Positions 14,033 to 22,524 of a stretch of DNA of 28,134 nucleotides are shown piece after piece. Below the pieces are notes generated by a model that was not told the DNA's origin, made no database searches, and saw only the letters and a program-made list of their open reading frames with translations. Numbering within the stretch: the stretch's first letter is position 1; the number at the start of each line of letters is the position of its first letter. This DNA is from a virus. The stretch spans positions 1 to 28,134 of IMG/VR virus record IMGVR_UViG_3300036985_001348. One strand, 5' to 3'. The translations under genes were made by a program, and so were the position numbers.

Positions 14033-14680
14033 TTGCCTGAATTGTGGGCAATCTACGATGCAGCGGAAGGCGTTACGGGTACAACATCCGTAACAGCGTG
14101 GGCAGATCAATCTGGAAACGGAAACAATCTAACATTGGCAAACCCAGTGAACCCGCTTGAACTTGTAGCAGCTGAAATAAATTCGCTGCCAGCAATTCAT
14201 AGCAAATTTACGGGTGCTTACGGTGCTTTTTTATCTGGTACAAACGCATTGCCAGCATTTACAACGGGTGGCGTAGTTTGGGCAGTAGTAAAGCAAACAA
14301 CGGCCGATGTTTCAATAAATTCTGGTGTTACTAACTTTATGCAAGGCGGTTCAGAATTTGAGATTAAAAGGCATAATTTGGCAATCCCAGGCGCAATATG
14401 TGCGACTGCTTTAGGTTCTGGATTGGCTGGCGTTGCTGCTGCTAACAATGTTTATCACATCGTTAGAATGGTTGTTACAACAACTAATATGAAGTTGGCC
14501 ATCAACAACGGTACTGAAGATGTAGAAGCAGTGTTTAACACGCCAGCGGTATCAACTTTAACGATGTTTGGACAAGGTGATAAATACATTGCTTATGTTG
14601 CAATAGCAGCAGATTTGCCAAGTAACAATGATGTTACACAAATGGAGGCTTATTTAAATACAAAGTTCAATGTTTATTAA
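14033..14680 (+). CDS. LamG/concanavalin-like domain, probable C-terminal readthrough extension of the tail tube protein
   Basis: About 215 residues with the opening of phage LamG-like lectin domains: PELWAIYDAAEGVTGTTSVT, then the hallmark AWADQSGNGNNLTL, LPAIHSKFTGAYGAF, a long beta region (VVWAVVKQTTADVSINSG), and IAYVAIAADLPSNNDVTQ followed by a final EAYLNTKFNVY. These domains bind carbohydrate or decorate tails. It is in the same frame as the tail tube gene, separated by a single UGA (14018). The only separate start is TTG 14033 (or CTG 14021), without a visible ribosome binding site; the first in-frame ATG is far inside the domain. A fusion by readthrough is therefore more likely than an independent gene; a recent nonsense mutation is the other possibility. 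Confidence 0.72.
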   Translation: MPELWAIYDAAEGVTGTTSVTAWADQSGNGNNLTLANPVNPLELVAAEINSLPAIHSKFTGAYGAFLSGTNALPAFTTGGVVWAVVKQTTADVSINSGVTNFMQGGSEFEIKRHNLAIPGAICATALGSGLAGVAAANNVYHIVRMVVTTTNMKLAINNGTEDVEAVFNTPAVSTLTMFGQGDKYIAYVAIAADLPSNNDVTQMEAYLNTKFNVY

Positions 14681-15026
14681 AATAAAGGAACAAGGTTTAA
14701 GGTTTGACAACTACTGCTGGAATGAGTATGTAAAGAAAGTTGATTGGGAAAACTTAGCCGGCAGTAGTAATCAAGCGGCTATGTACGGGGCAATGAAAGC
14801 ATCTGCATACTTTGACGGTGTTGAATTACCAACTTGGCGCGAAGCAGGGGTTTTTATTACATCGTTAGAAGTAGAAGAAATGCAAAAGTTTGTAGCATCA
14901 TTTGAGGCTATGAATGAATGGAAGCAGTTTCTTGATTTGGCAAAGCAAACGATTGAAGAACAAACGCCGGCAGAAGCAAAAAAAAAGCCTTTGAAGGTAT
15001 CCGGCAAAACTACGAAACGGCCTTAG
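14670..15026 (+). CDS. Tail assembly chaperone (gpG-like)
   Basis: A 118-residue chaperone that coats the tape measure before tube polymerisation. It begins MFIKIKEQGLRFDNYCWNEY and continues NLAGSSNQAAMYGAMKASAY and EVEEMQKFVASFEAMNEWKQ, ending in a lysine-rich tail that contains the slippery run. Position between tail tube and tape measure is diagnostic. The last codons after the slip site (KPLKVSGKTTKRP) are only present in the unshifted form. Confidence 0.85.
   Translation: MFIKIKEQGLRFDNYCWNEYVKKVDWENLAGSSNQAAMYGAMKASAYFDGVELPTWREAGVFITSLEVEEMQKFVASFEAMNEWKQFLDLAKQTIEEQTPAEAKKKPLKVSGKTTKRP
14978..14987 (+). other. -1 programmed frameshift site (A9G)
   Basis: Nine A followed by G (zero-frame codons GCA AAA AAA AAG CCT) near the end of the gpG-like gene. 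Moving to the -1 frame reads AAA GCC TTT GAA and opens a 104-codon extension, as in lambda G/GT and related phages. Confidence 0.85.
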
Positions 15027-15301
15027 GCTGGTTAGGCTGGACAGAACGTGAATATTATACAAGTAGCCCAGAAGCATTTTACTATGCCAGCAAGGGCTAT
15101 TTTGCTAAAAGGCAAGAGGATATGTTGATAACAAGATTTTCAACATACATCATAGCAGCCAGCAATGTAGGCACAAAGGCTTTGGGTAGTATTGATAAGG
15201 TTTGGCCATTAAGTAGCGATGGCAAAGTGGTTGATAAAATGGATGCCACAAGGATTGAAAATATTAAGAAACGATATAAAATAAGAACAAATGCCAGTTG
15301 A
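14987..15301 (+). CDS. gpT-like extension of the tail chaperone, made by -1 frameshift
   Basis: The frame has no proper start of its own and reads AFEGIRQNYETALGWLGW, TEREYYTSSPEAFYYASKGY and FAKRQEDMLITRFSTYIIAA before a TGA at 15299. The W-xx-E-YYTSSPEAFYYA pattern is typical of the T part of G-T chaperones, which recruit tail tube subunits while the G part binds the tape measure. The fusion would be about 210 residues. The stop overlaps the tape measure start by 11 bases. Not visible as an ATG-started gene, so likely missed by automatic annotation. Confidence 0.82.
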   Translation, partial: AFEGIRQNYETALGWLGWTEREYYTSSPEAFYYASKGYFAKRQEDMLITRFSTYIIAASNVGTKALGSIDKVWPLSSDGKVVDKMDATRIENIKKRYKIRTNAS

Positions 15302-17339
15302 AGCACTATCGGTAACAGTCGGCGCAGATATAAACGATTTGCTTAGACAGATGAAACTGGCTGGTAAATCTTTGCAAGATTTTAAAGATCAAGCAAACAG
15401 ATTTAAAAAGGCATTATCAGAAGCAACTGATCCTGCAAGCGTTCTTAGATTAAACAAAGCAATTGAAGCGGCTAACGCTAAAATAAAAGCAATACAAAGT
15501 GCTGGTATAAATGCTGGCAATGGATTAGGAGGTATAAAAAAAGGTAGTGATACAGCAGGGCAATCCTTAATTAATTTAGGCCGTATTGCCCAAGATGCGC
15601 CATTCGGTTTTATTGGTATTCAAAACAACATTAATCCATTACTTGAATCATTCCAAAGATTAAAGGTTGAAACGGGCAGCACTGGCGGCGCATTAAAGGC
15701 ATTGGCAGGCTCATTAACTGGTGCCGCTGGTATTGGGCTTGCAGTATCAGTAGTAACTGGTTTGCTTACTGTATTAGCATCAAACGGATTCTTCAAAACA
15801 GAAAAGGCAGCCGATAAGGCAGCAGAAAGTTTAAAGACATTTAATGATAGTTTAAAAGATGCAGAATCATCTGCTTTAGCAACTGGTGTAAAGTTGCAAA
15901 GTTTTATTGATATTGCTAAAAATGGCGATTTGCCACAAAAGCAAAGGAATGAGGCGTTACAAGAAGCCAATAAAATATTAGGCAATTACGGCGAAAAATT
16001 AACCCTTGCAAATGTTGCTACCGCTGCAATTACAGAGCAAACAAAGAAATTTACAGAAGCGACTATTCAGCAAGCATTGGCTACTAAGTTTGCAGATAGG
16101 GCAGCCGATTTAATTATACAGCAAAGGGATGCATCCAAAATTTATGCTAAAGAATTACAAAAGCTAAATGAAGAAAGGGATAGGTTTAATAAAACTTTCA
16201 CTACAAATGCCACAGCATCAGAAGCTGCAGCGGCAAGATTACAACAAGGGGCAAGGGCTTTGCAAGATCAAGAAAAGGCTGTAGTTGGTGCTGCAAATAC
16301 TTACAAAACAATTACGGGTGAAGTAAAAGAAATATCTGCACAGCTAACAGCAGCGCAATTAGCATCTACTGGTTTGTTTGGGCAATTAGGCGAAAGATCA
16401 AAAGAAGATGCTACAAAGACAGTTAAGAGTGTAGAAACAATTTCATCTACATTGCAGAATTTACAAAAAGAAATAAACTTTTTAAATTTAACGCAATTAA
16501 CTTTTGGAACTGATGAATCAGCAGCCAAAATAAAAGAAATTGAATCAGCTATCAGAACGCTGATAAAAGATTTTAAAGTTGATCCGCAAGATACCATTAT
16601 TCAAAAGTTGCTTACTGGCGGTAAAGTTTTTAACCTTGTTGAAGGGTTAAACATTCCTGGCATAAAAGGGCTTACAGAAGAAGTTGGTAAATTAATAGAA
16701 ACAGAAGCAGCAACGGGGCCAACGCCTACTGTTACTGTTCCAATAAATGTTCAAGCTGCTATTGATAAAATTGATGTAGGAAAAATAGTAGGCCCAGATA
16801 CAGAATTTACAGCACAATTAGAAGAAGTTACAGAAAGGCTAAGGCAAAGTGTAGCAAATTCTTTTGCAACAATATTTGAGGGTATTGGCGCAGGCGTAAG
16901 CGCACAAGGAATATTTAGCAACTTCTTTAAAACAATATTTACAGAGTTAGGTGCTGGCGTTCAACAATTAGGTATTCAATCAGCAGCAGTACAAAAATTA
17001 CTTGCAGCATTAAGGGCATCATTTAGCAAGCCTCCGGGCATTGCTGCTGCTATTGGTTTAATTGCATTGGGTGGCATTATCAAAGGGCTTGCATCAAGAA
17101 TACAAGTGCCAGGATTTGCAACTGGTGGTACTGCGCCAGGCGGTTCTATATTAGTTGGTGAACGTGGGCCAGAGATTATCACAGCACCAAGAGGCGCAAC
17201 TATTACACCAAACGCACAAACAAACGCAATGCTATCGGGTGCTGGCGGCGGCACGGTAGTATTTAGAATACAAGGCAGGGAATTAGTAGGCGTATTAAAT
17301 AACACAAATGCTACGCTCGGCAGAAATGGGCAGGGGTAA
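15291..17339 (+). CDS. Tail tape measure protein
   Basis: A 682-residue protein that sets tail length and is ejected with the DNA. It has an N-terminal charged coiled-coil (LLRQMKLAGKSLQDFKDQAN to about residue 110), a hydrophobic segment GAAGIGLAVSVVTGLLTVLA near 145-165, a long helical middle, a second hydrophobic segment PPGIAAAIGLIALGGIIKGL near 580, and the usual C-terminal signature GFATGGTAPGGSILVGERGP followed by EIITAPRGATITPN. At about 1.5 angstrom per residue it predicts a tail near 100 nm. The start lies inside the frameshift extension of the chaperone gene. Confidence 0.93.
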   Translation: MPVEALSVTVGADINDLLRQMKLAGKSLQDFKDQANRFKKALSEATDPASVLRLNKAIEAANAKIKAIQSAGINAGNGLGGIKKGSDTAGQSLINLGRIAQDAPFGFIGIQNNINPLLESFQRLKVETGSTGGALKALAGSLTGAAGIGLAVSVVTGLLTVLASNGFFKTEKAADKAAESLKTFNDSLKDAESSALATGVKLQSFIDIAKNGDLPQKQRNEALQEANKILGNYGEKLTLANVATAAITEQTKKFTEATIQQALATKFADRAADLIIQQRDASKIYAKELQKLNEERDRFNKTFTTNATASEAAAARLQQGARALQDQEKAVVGAANTYKTITGEVKEISAQLTAAQLASTGLFGQLGERSKEDATKTVKSVETISSTLQNLQKEINFLNLTQLTFGTDESAAKIKEIESAIRTLIKDFKVDPQDTIIQKLLTGGKVFNLVEGLNIPGIKGLTEEVGKLIETEAATGPTPTVTVPINVQAAIDKIDVGKIVGPDTEFTAQLEEVTERLRQSVANSFATIFEGIGAGVSAQGIFSNFFKTIFTELGAGVQQLGIQSAAVQKLLAALRASFSKPPGIAAAIGLIALGGIIKGLASRIQVPGFATGGTAPGGSILVGERGPEIITAPRGATITPNAQTNAMLSGAGGGTVVFRIQGRELVGVLNNTNATLGRNGQG

Positions 17340-17342
17340 CAC

Positions 17343-19613
17343 ATGGCATACGGTTTAATATACACATCTGAATTTGATTCCTTTAAAGGGGCGGCTTGCC
17401 TTTTAGAAATAGACAAAAAAGACTTTGTCGGTAGTGATACGCCTATTGTTTGCGGTGGCGGTGCAACTGTGTTATCATGGGGGCCAGATGATCCAAAGGC
17501 GGCAATCCGTGGCGCAAGTTTAGATGTAGAACTTTTAAACGTAGAAGGCAGTTTTCCAATAGCAAACTTTTACAGCATCGAAGATGATTCTTTCAAAGTT
17601 AGATTGTACGAAAACGGGCAATTGGTATTTACTGGCTTTTTGGTGCAAGATGATTGCAGCGAGGTTGTAGATGATTTTACACATTCGTTAAATATTTCTG
17701 CTACTGATAATTTAGGATTGCTCAAAGATATTTCTTTAGATCAAGCAGCGTTTATCAATCGGGATATTATAATAAACGGAACTTTTGCAGTAACAAGCGG
17801 CGGCGGTAGTTATCCGGTAGGTTTATTTATAGAAGCCCTATCTACTACAGATTTACTCATTAATGGCGCATCAATTACAATTGATAACGGAATAACACCA
17901 CCTTACACAATTATCGTTGCATCTTACACATTCAGCGCAATCACTGGAGATTATACCATTGTTGTAGGCACAGCACAGCCATCCTACACAGTTTTAGCAG
18001 CCACAGTAGAGATTTACCGCCAAGATGATTTAAGGGGCAGAATACCGTTTACAGAACTGTTTAAACTATTAATGCGTGCTACTGGCTTAGAATTAAATAC
18101 CAAAGTATTTATGACTGTGTTTTGTGTTGGTGGTGCAACCGGTAGAACTTTAGAAGATGTGCAGATTGAACCGCAAACGTGGCTAAATAATCAAAGCTAT
18201 GATGATTGTTGGCAAATTATAGAAGATGTTTTAGGGCGTTTTCGGGCTTGTTTGTTTCAAGCAGATGGATATTGGGTAATATTAAGGCCAGATGAATTAA
18301 GAGAGTGGAACGGGCAGATAGTGGGTTTTGAGTATGATGCAGACTTTGTTTATGTAGATGCGGTAACAATGCCAGCACCAATAACAATTGGAACGGGCAG
18401 CGATATTGAGGCTGGGTTGTTATCATCAATACAAAGGCCGCTAAAGTATGTTCGTGAAGAATTTAATTACGAATTCCCAGAGAATACTTTATGCAATGGG
18501 CCTTTAAATGAATTAGGCAATTATAGAACATCTTACGCATCTGGTGCAAATGTTGTTACCGAATATGATTTGCCAGGATGGGAGCAAGGATTCGATTACA
18601 CAACGGGCGGCAATGGTTATATTGGTTCAAGTGCATTGCGCTTTATAAGAATAACAACAAACGCTGTAGGCAAAGAGATTGGCAGAACATTGGTAATAAA
18701 AGGCAATAGCGGGTTTTCTGATCCGGCTTGCGTTCAATCTTGTCCTATTGATGTTAGAATTGGTGATAATATACAATGGGGTTTTGAGTTTAAAACAAAT
18801 ACAAGCCAGCCAGGCAATAGAAACATTGGCTTTATAGCTGAAATAATAACAACCGCTTCGCCTACACCAAGAAGCAGCAATAACAAGCGTTTACGTTTTG
18901 ATGGCCGCTGGTTTTCTTGGAACGATCCAATACCGCCAAACATATCTATTTATCAAAATATACCAGTAGGGGAAAACACAAACAACTGGCAAAACTTTAG
19001 CATACAAAGTACAGAAATTCCCGTGAATGGAATATTAACGGTAAAGCTATCGCAAGCAGTGGTAGGCAATAATTCAAGTAAAGAAACAGAATACAGAAAC
19101 TTTAGCTTTGAAATTACACGCTCAATTGCAGGCGTTCAAAACATCATTGGCCATACACATACACAAACCCAAGAACCAGAGATTAAAAACAACAACGACA
19201 TCAATATAAAAATTGATGATGCGCCTTCATCAAACATTAGGGGCGCAATGTTTTTACCTACGTTTACCGGCCCATTGCAGAACCTTACTACATTATGGCA
19301 GCGTGGTATTGATGGCAGCGGCAGCGGCGGTGATCAATTTACTTTAGGGCAATTGATAACAAAAGATGAATTATTTAACAGAAGAAAAGATCGTGTTAAA
19401 TTAGATGGGAATATTTTACTTAGTAATCTCACACCATTATCTGTAATTCAATATACAGATATGATAGATAAATACTTTATATTTGGGGCGTTAGAAGTAA
19501 GCCATAAAATTGGCGAAACAAACGGGAATCTGTACGAATATTATACTGATGATGAAACGCTGATAGATTTAATTTCAGATTACGAATTTAACTACTTATA
19601 CAATACGAGATGA
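17343..19613 (+). CDS. Large tail / baseplate-hub protein
   Basis: A 756-residue, beta-rich protein directly after the tape measure. The start MAYGLIYTSEFDSFKGAACL is followed by CLLEIDKKDFVG, IRGASLDVELLNVEGSFPIA and VRLYENGQLVFTGFLVQDDC, the layout of distal-tail/hub proteins in Bacteroidota phages (N-terminal tube-contacting domain, hub domain with GRIPFTELFKLLMRATGLEL, then the WQIIEDVLGRFRACLFQADG region). The C-terminal third includes HTHTQTQEPEIKN and LGQLITKDELFNRRKDRVKL. Exact fold is not certain. It overlaps the next gene by 4 bases (ATGA). Confidence 0.75.
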   Translation: MAYGLIYTSEFDSFKGAACLLEIDKKDFVGSDTPIVCGGGATVLSWGPDDPKAAIRGASLDVELLNVEGSFPIANFYSIEDDSFKVRLYENGQLVFTGFLVQDDCSEVVDDFTHSLNISATDNLGLLKDISLDQAAFINRDIIINGTFAVTSGGGSYPVGLFIEALSTTDLLINGASITIDNGITPPYTIIVASYTFSAITGDYTIVVGTAQPSYTVLAATVEIYRQDDLRGRIPFTELFKLLMRATGLELNTKVFMTVFCVGGATGRTLEDVQIEPQTWLNNQSYDDCWQIIEDVLGRFRACLFQADGYWVILRPDELREWNGQIVGFEYDADFVYVDAVTMPAPITIGTGSDIEAGLLSSIQRPLKYVREEFNYEFPENTLCNGPLNELGNYRTSYASGANVVTEYDLPGWEQGFDYTTGGNGYIGSSALRFIRITTNAVGKEIGRTLVIKGNSGFSDPACVQSCPIDVRIGDNIQWGFEFKTNTSQPGNRNIGFIAEIITTASPTPRSSNNKRLRFDGRWFSWNDPIPPNISIYQNIPVGENTNNWQNFSIQSTEIPVNGILTVKLSQAVVGNNSSKETEYRNFSFEITRSIAGVQNIIGHTHTQTQEPEIKNNNDINIKIDDAPSSNIRGAMFLPTFTGPLQNLTTLWQRGIDGSGSGGDQFTLGQLITKDELFNRRKDRVKLDGNILLSNLTPLSVIQYTDMIDKYFIFGALEVSHKIGETNGNLYEYYTDDETLIDLISDYEFNYLYNTR

Positions 19614-20317
19614 GCGAAATAGTAAAAGGCGAAAATGTAACTGTTTTTAAATATGTGCAATCCATTAATGCATGGGTTCCATACGCTTGCGCTCGTTCAT
19701 GCTCGTTTTCGGTTGAAACAGATACTATTGAAACCTCAATTACTGGCAGCGGTAAATATAGAACATTTATACCTCGCTCGAACGCATCCACCGGATCATT
19801 AGAAGGGCTTACACAATTAGAAAAAGTAAACAACTTTAGCATTGCAGATTTAATTGCTATGCAAATTGCACATGAAATACTTTTAATGCGCTGGGAAGAT
19901 ATTTCAGACAATGGCGATGTGTTCACTAAGGAATTAGAAATGTTTATTACCAACACAACGCAAACAGCATCATTTGATAATGTGGCCACATTTTCTGTAT
20001 CTTTACAAGGTACAGGGCCAATAACATTAGTTTACACACCTACACCATTAATACAAGGGATCATGTACAGAAAAGAATTTATACTACCCGCCAATGATGA
20101 TTCTATTATACTCGCAGAATTAGACGGTGTATGTATTGATAATGTAATTTCCATAATTTTAGACAATAGCGATGCCAGCATAATAATTGGCAGCGGCACG
20201 CCAATCGGCCAAGAAGTAAAATACAATTCATCTGGTGCAACTATTACATTTCCGTTTGCAACAGACATAGATTTAAACGGTTATGTATCATATCAAATTA
20301 TTTATGAAGCAAGTTAA
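19610..20317 (+). CDS. Second tail-tube-like tail protein
   Basis: A 235-residue protein with a pattern typical of tube-fold proteins: SEIVKGENVTVFKYVQSINA, WVPYACARSCSFSVETDTIE, TSITGSGKYRTFIPRSNAST, EKVNNFSIADLIAMQIAHEI, LMRWEDISDNGDVFTKELE and TASFDNVATFSVSLQGTG. The last 90 residues are an extra beta domain. It lies below the tape measure and hub genes, so it is more likely a tail-tip ring or an adaptor for the fibre than the main tube. Function is inferred from pattern and position. Confidence 0.62.
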   Translation: MSEIVKGENVTVFKYVQSINAWVPYACARSCSFSVETDTIETSITGSGKYRTFIPRSNASTGSLEGLTQLEKVNNFSIADLIAMQIAHEILLMRWEDISDNGDVFTKELEMFITNTTQTASFDNVATFSVSLQGTGPITLVYTPTPLIQGIMYRKEFILPANDDSIILAELDGVCIDNVISIILDNSDASIIIGSGTPIGQEVKYNSSGATITFPFATDIDLNGYVSYQIIYEAS

Positions 20318-22520
20318 TTTAGTAGCAGCATTGCTGCTTTTTTCGTTATCTGCATTTGCGCAGACAGTAACGCCAGATCCTGGGCCTTATCAGCCTATGA
20401 ATCAAAAGTATGAGTACCGCTGGATAAAAACCAGCGGCGGTATTTGGAATATCGGCAAATTTGTGCAAGTAGATAGCGCACAATTTAGCGGTGTAACTTA
20501 TGTTCCAACTGCACCAGATAATGATAGTTCATTAAGGGTTGCAAGCACTGCATGGGTAAAAAAGAACATTACAGCGGGCGGCGGTAGCGGTGGTATTGAT
20601 AGCGTAAGAAGAAAAGGCGTTACAGATACAATACAAGAATATTACGGCGGCGCGTTTGGTTATAGAAGATTTGCATTTAAAGCGATAGAAACGGAAGGTG
20701 TTACCGTTTCCTCATACGGAAAAAACGCTACAGCCGATAGCACAATACTTTTGTTATCTAACGGTACACGCTACGCTGCGAAGGATAGTGTAGGGGGAAG
20801 TTCAAGCGGAGGTAGTTCAATATCTTACTACCTTAATGGTGGTACTGCTGCTTCAGTTGGTACTTATTTTCAAATGTCAACTAATGCGGTAGTTGGGGCA
20901 AATGCAGACTTCACAAGAACGGGAAATGGGTTAATATCTCAATTCCTTACCGATGTTGGTGACCCAAATAGGTTGCAAATCCCTGCTGGAAATTGGAACT
21001 TTGAAATGTTTTTCTCAATGTCGTCAAGTGGTGGAACTCCTCAATTCTATGTTGAACTACTGAAATATGATGGCACAACATTTACTTCCATTGCATCATC
21101 ATCTGCAATCCCCGAAACGATAAGTAGTGGGACTGCAATCGACCTTTATTTAACTTCATTGGCAATACCTACAACTACATTACTTGCTACTGACAGACTT
21201 GCATTAAGAGTCTATATCGTTAACAATAGCGGAGGTAGAACGGCTACATTACACACACAAGATTCTCATCTTTGTCAAATTATTACAAACTTTGCAGGAG
21301 GTATTTCTGCATTAAATGGACTTACTGCAAATACTCAATATTTTGCAACGGGAACAAGTGGAACTGATTTTAATATTGCGAGTGCAACAGATACACATAC
21401 CTTAAACTTGCCTACTGCATCAGCAACAAACACAGGTAAATTAAGTTCTACCGATTGGAGTACATTTAATAGTAAATTAAGTGTTACATCCTACGGCAAA
21501 AACGCTGGCGGCGATAGCACAATACTTTTACTTAGCAACGGTACACGATACGCTGCAAAGGATAGTGTAGGGGCTGGCGGTTCAAATATTTATACGGCTG
21601 ATGGTAGCCTAAGTTCTGCAAGAACATTAACCTTAAATTCACAGCCTTTAACTATTGCAGGCACAACCTCAAGCAGGTTTTTTGCAAATGGAAATGTAGG
21701 TATAGGAACAACAACAGATGGAGGTTATAAACTTAATGTTTTAGGAACGGCAAGAGTGCAGGGAACTGATTTTGTATTAACTGGTTCGACTGGAAGCAGT
21801 AATTCTGTTAGAACTTCTGTTACTAATACAGATGCACAAGGGGCAGCAGATTTTTTTTACTTTAATAGTACGGGTAATTTCTTTGGAGGTCAAATGTATG
21901 GAACAGGTTACGCTGGAACTACCGCTAATGTTACAAATAATAATTTAGCAAAATTTATTACAAATGCTTCAAACTTTGTAATAGGTACTCAAGCAGTTTC
22001 GCCTATAATATTTTCAGTAAATACGAGTGCATTTGCTGGAGAAGTTGCAAGATTTAGCACAGGTAACAATTTATTAGTTGGAACTACAACAGACGTAGCA
22101 AGTTCAAAACTTACAATTACAAGCACCACCCAAGGCGTTCTATTCCCACGAATGACAACAACACAACGCAACGCAATATCAAGTCCAGCGGAGGGGTTAA
22201 ACGTGTATAATACAACGCTATCAACTAACGATGTAAAGACATCAGCGGCATGGTATCAGCAGCCTAACGGGTTAAGTGGCTCGGGTACATTAGACTTTGC
22301 AAGTACATCGGCATTCAATAGTAGTGATTTAACTGTAACAATTACAGGTGCAGCCGTTGGAGATATTGTAATGTTAGGCACTCCAGTACAGGATGCTAAC
22401 AGCACTTTTACGGCTTTTGTAAGTGCAACAAATACGGTTACAATTAGGATGAATAATTATTCTGCTTTAGCAATAAATCCAGCAAGTGGAACATTTAAAG
22501 TTTACGTTATTAAAAATTAA
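20304..22520 (+). CDS. Tail fibre-like protein with an N-terminal signal peptide
   Basis: A 738-residue protein. ATG 20304 is chosen because it starts an evident Sec signal peptide (MKQVNLVAALLLFSLSAFAQ, cleavage after AFA); a start 21 bases upstream would mask it. The mature part has a tail-fibre/adhesin layout: repeated SYGKNA-DSTILLLSNGTRYA modules, then the Bacteroidota fibre motif NVGIGTTTDGGYKLNVLGTA, FARFSTGNN-type turns, and a TTQGVLFPRMTTTQRNAISS segment followed by a C-terminal beta domain. Virion proteins normally lack signal peptides, so either the fibre is exported, or it uses the leader for another purpose, or the gene was captured from a host surface protein. It overlaps the previous gene by 14 bases. 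Confidence 0.8.
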   Translation: MKQVNLVAALLLFSLSAFAQTVTPDPGPYQPMNQKYEYRWIKTSGGIWNIGKFVQVDSAQFSGVTYVPTAPDNDSSLRVASTAWVKKNITAGGGSGGIDSVRRKGVTDTIQEYYGGAFGYRRFAFKAIETEGVTVSSYGKNATADSTILLLSNGTRYAAKDSVGGSSSGGSSISYYLNGGTAASVGTYFQMSTNAVVGANADFTRTGNGLISQFLTDVGDPNRLQIPAGNWNFEMFFSMSSSGGTPQFYVELLKYDGTTFTSIASSSAIPETISSGTAIDLYLTSLAIPTTTLLATDRLALRVYIVNNSGGRTATLHTQDSHLCQIITNFAGGISALNGLTANTQYFATGTSGTDFNIASATDTHTLNLPTASATNTGKLSSTDWSTFNSKLSVTSYGKNAGGDSTILLLSNGTRYAAKDSVGAGGSNIYTADGSLSSARTLTLNSQPLTIAGTTSSRFFANGNVGIGTTTDGGYKLNVLGTARVQGTDFVLTGSTGSSNSVRTSVTNTDAQGAADFFYFNSTGNFFGGQMYGTGYAGTTANVTNNNLAKFITNASNFVIGTQAVSPIIFSVNTSAFAGEVARFSTGNNLLVGTTTDVASSKLTITSTTQGVLFPRMTTTQRNAISSPAEGLNVYNTTLSTNDVKTSAAWYQQPNGLSGSGTLDFASTSAFNSSDLTVTITGAAVGDIVMLGTPVQDANSTFTAFVSATNTVTIRMNNYSALAINPASGTFKVYVIKN
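20712..20797 (+). repeat. Internal repeat, copy 1, in the tail fibre gene
   Basis: An 86-base segment encoding SYGKNATADSTILLLSNG and TRYAAKDSVG; the second copy is 777 bases downstream at 21489-21574 in the same frame, with scattered mostly synonymous differences. Confidence 0.85.
21489..21574 (+). repeat. Internal repeat, copy 2, in the tail fibre gene
   Basis: Second copy of the 86-base module, encoding SYGKNAGGDSTILLLSNG and TRYAAKDSVG. The identical core GATAGCACAATACTTTT is followed by substitutions. The two copies bracket a beta-rich segment that could be gained or lost by recombination. Confidence 0.85.
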
Positions 22521-22524
22521 AATT

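Noticed and set aside
13580-14680. General UGA recoding (alternative genetic code) in this phage
   Set aside because: UGA serves as a normal stop at 2164, 12552, 13127, 19613 and 23925, and no gene needs in-frame UGA except the tail tube/LamG case.
16976-17416. 146-codon minus-strand frame across the tape measure end
   Set aside because: Antisense to the Gly/Ala/Pro-rich tape measure C-terminus; Pro-rich product without motif, spanning a real gene junction.
20712-21574. CRISPR-like or transposon repeats in the fibre gene
   Set aside because: Only two copies, in frame and encoding the same protein module; no spacer array, transposase or terminal inverted repeats.
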